Assembly: GCA_900642245.1 (NCBI GenBank)
Contig: CAAAJI010000434.1
Coordinates: forward strand, 51,964-63,469
DNA length: 11,506 nt
Direction: 5' to 3'
DNA from: Fragilaria radians
Taxonomy: Eukaryota; Bacillariophyta; Fragilariophyceae; Fragilariales; Fragilariaceae
Position 1 is the stretch's first letter; the number at the start of each line of letters is the position of its first letter. The notes under the pieces were generated by a model, which was given only the letters and a program-made list of their open reading frames with translations, was not told where the DNA came from and ran no database searches. The position numbers and the translations under genes are program-made. Positions 7,327-11,506 of the stretch are shown in pieces.

Positions 7327-7680
7327 TCATGAAATGTCAACACATAACCTCACTCCTTTCTTTTGAGCTTTATGTTGATTCAATTTGTTTAAATTTAATC
7401 TCTTCAATTTTGCTAAAATGCAGCTTTCGCATTTCTCCACCTTGCCCGTGAGTTTGATGTTATTTTAGCCAATTTTCTTGTTGCCTCAATTGATGGGTGC
7501 AAGAGTTTCTTATGGTAATCCATGATGTTTTCAAAAGTGTAACCTACTCCAATGAGACCATGTTCTTTATCAACCTCCATTTTTGCTCCCATTAAATGCC
7601 CTTTTCCCATCCTTAGAATCTTGTTAAATTCAATGTTAACATTTCCTTTTGAGACAATTATTCCTTCTCCTTTAGATCAG
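7327..7680 (-). pseudogene. Copia remnant: protease end, pre-integrase and integrase start
   Basis: From 7672 downward the minus strand reads GIIVSKGNVNIEFNKILRMG, the region between protease and GAG-pre-integrase in copia polyproteins. It then reads MDYHKKLLHPSIEATRKLAK, the pre-integrase H...LHPS.EATRK motif, at about 7528-7469. After a frameshift near 7445 it continues KLTGKVEKCESC, the CxxC half of the integrase zinc-binding HHCC motif, and reaches VDIS (first integrase catalytic Asp region). There it stops at TGA 7329-7327. Beyond the stop the same frame stays open to about 7165, but the peptide is not recognisable integrase. The divergence and breaks show an old inactive copy of a different copia lineage from the element at 8520-10938. 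Confidence 0.65.
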
Positions 7681-7870
7681 TGCCACCCGCCATGGAATTC
7701 TGGGTCCAAATCTCCTCAAAGTCTCTGAGCATGTCTATCTATTCCTGGGGATTGCCCTCTTTGAACTTCCTGACATATTTCTTGTACTAGGTTGCGTCTG
7801 AAGGTTGTCCAACCCTGGTCTTCAAGTCAATGCAATGATGCAAATGACGCAACTTCTGGACTCTTGGAAT
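7672..7870 (-). pseudogene. Gag-like retroelement remnant
   Basis: The minus strand from 7870 reads IPRVQKLRHLHHCIDLK, then a YKKYVRKFKEGNP segment and IDMLRDFEEIWTQNSM. This resembles the capsid region of LTR-retrotransposon Gag proteins found in diatoms; I recall the EWIDxLRDFxEIWTQNS signature but cannot search. In-frame TAG stops lie after SDAT and after GNPQE, and the frame ends at TAA. It joins almost directly to the protease-end fragment, so most of Gag and the zinc knuckle and active site of protease are missing. It may belong to the same element as the neighbouring fragment or be a chimeric junction. Confidence 0.5.
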
Positions 7871-7988
7871 CCTTGTATGCACATTTAACATTTCCTTTTG
7901 TTGTTGGATCTTTATCTTCCAAAACAGCTCATTCAACGGTGTAATCTTTATCTTCTTCAGTAGCACCTAGATGCTATAAATTTATATT

Positions 7989-8002
7989 GCACTATGCCAC
8001 CA
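7989..8002 (-). other. Candidate primer-binding site
   Basis: The minus strand reads TGGTGGCATAGTGC, starting with TGG as expected for pairing to the CCA end of a tRNA. It lies 8 nt after a CTTCTACA LTR-like end (8011) and upstream of the gag-like remnant. The tRNA cannot be named from the sequence alone. The same bases are also one arm of a hairpin (7992-8036). Confidence 0.3.
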
Positions 8003-8036
8003 ATTAGGCCTGTAGAAGTATCCTAAAGTGGCATAG
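7992..8036. other. Long imperfect hairpin, 9 + 5 bp stem
   Basis: CTATGCCAC (7992-8000) pairs with GTGGCATAG (8028-8036) without mismatch. After a 3/1 internal loop, TTAGG (8004-8008) pairs with CCTAA (8022-8026) around a 13-nt loop. It spans the proposed LTR/PBS boundary. Confidence 0.6.
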
Positions 8037-8330
8037 GTGATAGAAGTGTAATTTGATCAATTATAATACTTTTTAGTTGTAAAACTTAAGTGATTCAATC
8101 TTGATCGCTGAAATTTCCAGCGAATCTGGAGTGCACTTTGGCACTTGTAAATAAGCCCTATTTTCGATTGGCCATTTTAACTGCACTGTTAGTTTAATTA
8201 GCTAACTTATAAGTTTATTTAGTGCATTGAATATTTGATGCTGGACCTTATTGTCTAACCTAACTGTTTAAGTAAACATATTTCATTTACCTTAAGTAAT
8301 TCTTAAGATAAACTATTCTGAGGTTAGTGG
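8011..8330 (-). repeat. Possible 5' LTR of the gag/integrase remnant (left boundary unknown)
   Basis: In minus orientation the segment ends in CTTCTACA and is followed by a PBS-like TGG sequence and a gag-like remnant, which is LTR order. It carries a hairpin TCGCTG/CAGCGA (8105-8123), a 12-bp palindrome AACTTATAAGTT (8204-8215) and CTTAAG repeats (8291-8307). The start cannot be fixed because no partner LTR is in the window. No coding sequence was seen. Confidence 0.28.
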
Positions 8331-8343
8331 GTTCAAACCTCAC
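8327..8343 (+). other. Isolated tRNA T-arm / Pol III B-box-like sequence
   Basis: GTGGG-TTCAAAC-CTCAC forms a 5-bp arm (one G-T pair) with a 7-base loop and contains a near-consensus B box. Upstream, CTTAA-GTAATTC-TTAAG could be an anticodon-like arm, but no acceptor stem or A box can be drawn. It may be a tRNA-derived SINE fragment or chance. Confidence 0.25.
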
Positions 8344-8520
8344 TAAAATGTTTCCTTTTATTCTTTGCAGTCCGCATATTGCACAAACAGGTGCACACTG
8401 CCAGCTGTCTGGCTGTAGCAATCAGCAGCCAAACAGTCAAAAATGAGTGAGGATACTTGTTCCGACGCGTTGGACAGGTCCACAAGGAAACCTGGAGCAG
8501 GGGAGTTAAATTCTGCTGGA
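8344..8520. other. Compositionally distinct insert with an 11-bp hairpin
   Basis: This patch is visibly richer in G and C than its surroundings. It contains CTGTCTGGCTG (8405-8415) pairing with CAGCCAAACAG (8426-8436) at 10 of 11 positions around a 10-nt loop. On the minus strand the RT homology of the adjacent element ends where this patch begins. No gene was recognised in it. Confidence 0.35.
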
Positions 8521-8815
8521 TTTCCATGGTTTGAAATACCCACAAGCAACAAGTCGTTCCTGAAATATTCCATTCCGTTTAATTTTGAATATCCATTTGT
8601 TTTAGACACCTTTATCGTCACTTTCCTTCAATTCTCTCTGAATAGCCTCCCTCCATTTAGCTCTTTCCTCGAGATGGATTGTTATATGCCTCATCAAACG
8701 AATCAGGTTCTTTCGGTTTTCCTGTCACATTCAAGGCAAGATTGGCTCTATCAAGGATCAACTCCCTTCCTGGTTGATTATTCTCCACAAATCTCTCTGG
8801 ATCAGGGTTAAACCA
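8520..8815 (-). pseudogene. Copia linker and N-terminal reverse transcriptase fragment
   Basis: From 8813 the minus strand reads FNPDPERFVENNQPGRELIL and TGKPKEPDSFDEAYN, the spacer between integrase and RT in this copia type. It then reads ERAKWREAIQRELKESDDKG, a stop, and NKWIFKIKRNGIFQERLVAC, the first strands of the RVT_2 domain. After about 8540 recognisable RT ends in NPAEFNSPAP and is followed by unrelated sequence. The YADD palm motif and RNase H are not found to the left. The frames that cover 8333-8621 and the plus-strand frames here are shadows of this decay. Confidence 0.7.
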
Positions 8816-8820
8816 GCTCT

Positions 8821-9438
8821 TTAACTTGGATGCTTCCTCTTTGCTTTGTCTAACTTCTTCTTATCAACTCCATCAACTTCATCATGTACTTTGGTATCCT
8901 TCTGTGTTTCTTCTTCATTGTCTGAATCATCAATTTTGCCAATATTTACTTCAATTCGGCTTTTAGTCCAAGTTCCAAATGATTTTCCAAGCCAAATAAC
9001 ATCTCTTGATTTGATTATTTGCTCAGTATGTGGGTTCAGAAATCTGTAGATGTCTGAGGCATGGTCTACACCATATTCAACAAACATACAAAGTGGTCCC
9101 TTTGTCTACCAACTTTGATTGAATCTTGTCTTTTGTTGTGATGACACACATCTCTCCAAATTTTCTGAGTTTCACTGGCTCCTTCCACTCCTGCATCATT
9201 GAGCATTGCTCTGATTCTTCCGTTCAATGTCTGAAACTTGATAGTTCATCCTTTCTTTTCAAAAAATAGAAATCATCTACAATAAGAGCCCAAAATGTTG
9301 CTCCTCCAAAGCTTTTGCCTTTAATGGAACTAATGTCAACATGTCAATGCTCACCTGGGGTGATACTACCTCCCTTCCAATCCTTGTTCACATTTTTCTG
9401 TCTGGCCTTACCAATTGCACAAGGCTCACAAAGTTCAA
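8821..9438 (-). pseudogene. Copia integrase with internal deletion
   Basis: The reading begins CEPCAIGKARQKNVNKDWKG (zinc-binding CxxC and the loop after it) and has an in-frame TGA at 9346-9344. It continues VDISSIKGKSFGGATFWALI and VDDF, which hold the first two Asp of the DDE triad. Directly after KRKDELSS the frame jumps near 9237 to FQTLNGRIRAMLNDAG. The stretch that normally lies between, including the catalytic Glu, is missing. The C-terminal part reappears after another frameshift near 9085 as MFVEYGVDHASDIYRFLNP and IKSRDVIWLGKSFGTW, ending in an acidic-basic linker at stop 8823-8821. This integrase would have had no catalytic activity. Confidence 0.78.
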
Positions 9439-10214
9439 ACTTTCAACTTTCCAGTGACTTCATATCCTAAGGCCTTTCCAGTTAATTTAGCACTTGCTTC
9501 ACCACAATGTCCAAGGATTTTATGCAGATTGTTGATATCCATCCTCTCACCCTTTTCCAATCTCATAGCTGAAGCTCCAATATTGTTCACAATTGGGGTT
9601 AATTTGATACCAGGTACACATCCATCCTTTGTTTTGATCAAGGTGTCAAATTTTAGGATCTCATCATTCTTTGTCAGCGTGATGATTTTGTCAATATTTC
9701 CAATCTTGGAACCTCCTTTCAATGCTTTACAAATGCTAAACAAGTTAATCCATAGGTTAGGAATGTATTTTACTCCTTCAAGTACAATAGGCACCTTTCC
9801 ACCATCATCCTGCTCCACATAACATTGTAATTTTCCAACCTTTTCTGCTATCATGGCATCACCATTCCACACTGTTATCTCTTTGGAAATTATCTTGTAA
9901 TCAAATAAACCTGTATCATCATTGCAGTAGTGACTTGATGCGCCACTATCTCCGATCCAAATCTCCTTGTCAAGATCTTTAGAATTTTCAATTGAAGTGA
10001 AAGCCACATCCGTCATTGTGGTTGCAACACCATTTCTTAATCCTGAAAAGTTATTTTCACCTTGACTCTGATTTTTCTTCAATAATTTAAAGCAGTTAGC
10101 TTTAACGTGTCCAGATTTCTTACAATAGTTGCAAATCACTTCATTTTTTGTCTCCTCAATTTGCCTTGACTTGCACTGACTTGCTTTGTGTCCTAGTTTC
10201 CACAATTGCAACAT
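9435..10214 (-). pseudogene. Copia Gag-Pol segment: zinc knuckle, aspartic protease, pre-integrase
   Basis: The 259-codon open frame starts just after the zinc-knuckle break; its first residues are the out-of-frame remainder of GHKASQC. A complete second CCHC knuckle is C28-N-Y-C31...H36...C41. The aspartic protease active site is D89-S90-G91-A92 in IWIGDSGASSHY, with the usual LWINLFSI segment at about 154-161. The GAG-pre-integrase motif NNLHKILGH lies at 228-236. The frame ends at GKLKV, and the next codons of the same domain (CEPCAIGKARQKN) lie in a shifted frame at about 9430. The opening ATG is incidental. The protease would have cut the polyprotein into its mature parts. Confidence 0.82.
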
Positions 10215-10938
10215 TTCCCTTTGAAATGCCCCATAAACAAAGCCTTTTTGTCAAAAGAACCCTTCCCTTTAGCAGAATCCGTCTTAGATGTCATCCTTTC
10301 AAATCTCAGTGTCAGCTCTTCCTTTAATTCTTCAATTGTTAAAGGGTTATTTACATCAACTATATGTTTTTCTAAAAGAAGCATCTGCAACTCATATTCT
10401 TCCGTCAAACTGTTTAAGAACTGAATCATGAACTGCTCATCAGTTATGCTTGATCCCATCACTTCTAACTTGATACGGAGATCTTCCAAATTTGTAATCC
10501 AAACATCTGGATCTTCATCCTTACTCAACGTACTCTCTCTAAACATTCTATCTGTTTTAACCAACGACGGTGCGGAGATTGGATCATATTTCTTTTTCAA
10601 TTTTTCCCATGCCAAAGCAGCATTACCATCTTCATACTCCTTGGTTTTGCAACCCTTGACAATCCCAAAGGCAATCTTTCCAGCACTACTGGTGGCATCA
10701 ACGGAAAGAATCAACTCCAGAAAAGCAATTTCATTCAAATCAATTATTGCCATCATACGTTTCCCTTCCTCTGTTCCTTCATCCATAGGTCTTGCGTTCT
10801 TGGAATTTCCACTCTACCCAACAAAACGTCTTTTATGCCTGATCGCTTGGCCTTGGCTTGAAACTTCTCACTCCAGGTGGGCCAATCTACTTTCTTCCCA
10901 GAAAAGTTCAACACACGAATCGTACTGAAATCTGTCAT
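10193..10938 (-). pseudogene. gag: Copia Gag (UBN2-type capsid and first zinc knuckle)
   Basis: The start ATG at 10938-10936 begins MTDFSTIRVLNFSGKKVDWP, a typical copia Gag N-terminus; an upstream in-frame TTG is not a plausible eukaryotic start. A 1-bp loss near 10788 breaks the frame. The rest reads from MDEGTEEGKRMMAIIDLNE through AWEKLKKKYDP and FLNSLTEEYELQMLLLEK, the UBN2 capsid fold region. It reaches KGKCCNCGN, the first half of a CCHC zinc knuckle, where a second frame break occurs at about 10198. Gag would form the virus-like particle that packages the element RNA in the cytoplasm. Its neighbour upstream is the LTR-like spacer 10940-11210. Confidence 0.8.
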
Positions 10939-10939
10939 C

Positions 10940-11210
10940 TTCAAGATGCAACTAAACAAAGCTTAAATTAAATGCTTTTTAACTGAACAAAAGTGACAAT
11001 AAGTACAAAAGAAGAGGACTCCTAATGCATACCTTACGTTTAAACGTGTTAGAGAACCTCTTCAACACCAAATTGTAATCACTAAAATATGGATTCAAAC
11101 TATCGCTAAATTCAAATTCTTTCTTCCATGTGTCGCTAAATCACTCGCTAAACTAACTGTGGATATAACTCTATCCCAAACTAAGTGAATATTGGTGATG
11201 TAATCCAATA
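10940..11210 (-). repeat. LTR-like spacer between an RNase H end and a gag start
   Basis: In minus order it lies directly after a polypurine tract and before the Gag ATG, where one LTR plus primer-binding site and leader would sit. It contains three copies of TCGCTAAA (plus strand, 11103, 11133, 11145). It also contains a 12-bp palindrome ACGTTTAAACGT (11036-11047) and an inverted repeat GAAGAGG/CCTCTTC (11011-11063) around that palindrome. The ends do not show a clear TG...CA pair. The first bases, TATTGG...CCAATA, form a 6-bp inverted repeat. No TGG-type primer site is evident. Confidence 0.45.
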
Positions 11211-11224
11211 CCCTTCCTATCTCC
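11211..11224 (-). other. Polypurine tract
   Basis: GGAGATAGGAAGGG on the minus strand lies a few bases after the RNase H stop codon, the expected plus-strand primer position for a copia element. Confidence 0.5.
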
Positions 11225-11229
11225 AATAT

Positions 11230-11505
11230 TCAATGGTTTGATTCCTCCTTTCCTAAGAACCTTTTCATATGCTTTTCATAAAATTCTTTTCCAATGTTCT
11301 TCGTAAACATATCTGCCACATTCTCATTAGACTTAACAAATGTGATCATGATAAACTCATCAACCACATGCTCACGCACAAAATGATATCTTGTGTCAAT
11401 ATGCCTAGTACGCACGCCTGAACTTGAATTTTCAGCCATAAAAATTGCGCCAATATTATCGCATCTCACCACAATTGGAAGTTTAATTTGAACTCCCATT
11501 CCAAA
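11230..11505 (-). CDS. Copia RNase H C-terminus, cut by the window edge
   Basis: The frame is open to the right edge of the window, so the N-terminal part lies outside. It contains IVVRCDNIGAIFMAEN (the catalytic-region D-N), RTRHIDTRYHFVREHV and NENVADMFTKN, the standard end of copia RNase H and its C-terminal extension. It stops at 11232-11230. No break is visible in the 91 codons seen. It is followed by a polypurine tract and an LTR-like spacer. Its style matches the gag element to its left more than the RNase H at 3357-3753, so it probably belongs to the same copia family, as a separate copy. Confidence 0.82.
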   Translation of the reverse strand, partial: FGMGVQIKLPIVVRCDNIGAIFMAENSSSGVRTRHIDTRYHFVREHVVDEFIMITFVKSNENVADMFTKNIGKEFYEKHMKRFLGKEESNH

Positions 11506-11506
11506 T

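Larger units (their letters stand above)
8520..10938 (-). mobile_element. Broken Ty1/copia element: gag-protease-integrase-RT start
   Basis: In minus-strand order the parts are gag (10938-10193), zinc knuckle/protease/pre-integrase (10214-9435), integrase (9438-8821) and linker plus the first part of reverse transcriptase (8813-8520). The gene order (integrase before RT) defines Ty1/copia. At least five frame breaks and several stops separate the parts, and the RT palm, RNase H and 3' LTR are missing on the left. The residue-level conservation between breaks suggests a fairly young but dead copy. Confidence 0.8.

Noticed and set aside
8358..8621. Minus-strand 87-codon frame
   Set aside because: Its first part is the RT fragment read in the wrong frame, and the rest is the unrelated GC-richer patch.
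8443..8811. Plus-strand 122-codon frame
   Set aside because: It is antisense to the copia linker and RT fragment, which carry clear motifs on the minus strand.
9415..9822. Plus-strand 135-codon frame
   Set aside because: It is the shadow of the protease/pre-integrase frame on the minus strand.
10428..10928. Plus-strand 166-codon frame and its neighbour at 10206-10424
   Set aside because: Both are antisense to the Gag coding sequence, which has a clear start and capsid motifs on the minus strand.
1..11506. CRISPR array or other regularly spaced direct repeats
   Set aside because: No repeat-spacer pattern is present. The few direct repeats are imperfect and occur as pairs.

Overview
The window looks like AT-rich nuclear DNA of a diatom (stramenopile), probably a pennate one. 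Two things point there. The leftmost gene carries the diatom-expanded DUF6824 domain, with a GRG....GN..FR..V core and a short spliceosomal intron. The Ty1/copia-type polyproteins resemble those common in diatom genomes, such as the RNase H start with LSATESEYTGLSYALRDAIP. The species assignment is inference. No bacterial features are present, and only one or two plausible host genes are.

Layout. 3-528 (-) is a DUF6824 gene in two exons. 2041-2397 (-) is a decayed second copy of the same gene. Between and beyond them, 540-2040 and 2398-2640 hold little except short repeats and palindromes. 2789-3165 (-) is a frameshifted reverse-transcriptase remnant with a YVDD motif. 3221-3305 (+) is a degenerate tRNA-like sequence with an excellent T arm. 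3357-3753 (+) is a frameshifted copia RNase H end followed by a polypurine tract and a probable 3' LTR (to about 4075). 4103-4455 is a run of perfect inverted repeats with no coding potential. 4456-7150 is gene-poor; the only gene candidate is a small two-exon reading frame at 6405-6644 (+).

The right part is a pile of minus-strand copia remnants. 7327-7870 is a gag-like piece joined to protease, pre-integrase and integrase pieces. 7989-8330 holds an LTR/primer-binding-site-like stretch and a long hairpin. 8340-8520 is a patch of different character that interrupts a reverse transcriptase. 8520-10938 is a long but broken gag-protease-integrase-RT element. It is preceded, across a spacer of about 290 bp that looks like an LTR (10940-11210), by the RNase H end of another element copy (11230-11505, running off the window).

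Nothing here suggests a working multi-gene system. The retroelements are all broken by frameshifts, stops and deletions. The parts not explained by genes or transposons are the hairpin array at 4103-4455, the tRNA-like sequence at 3221-3305 with a copia remnant immediately downstream, and the hairpin at 7992-8036. Perfect 9-bp inverted repeats seem more frequent across the window than expected by chance.
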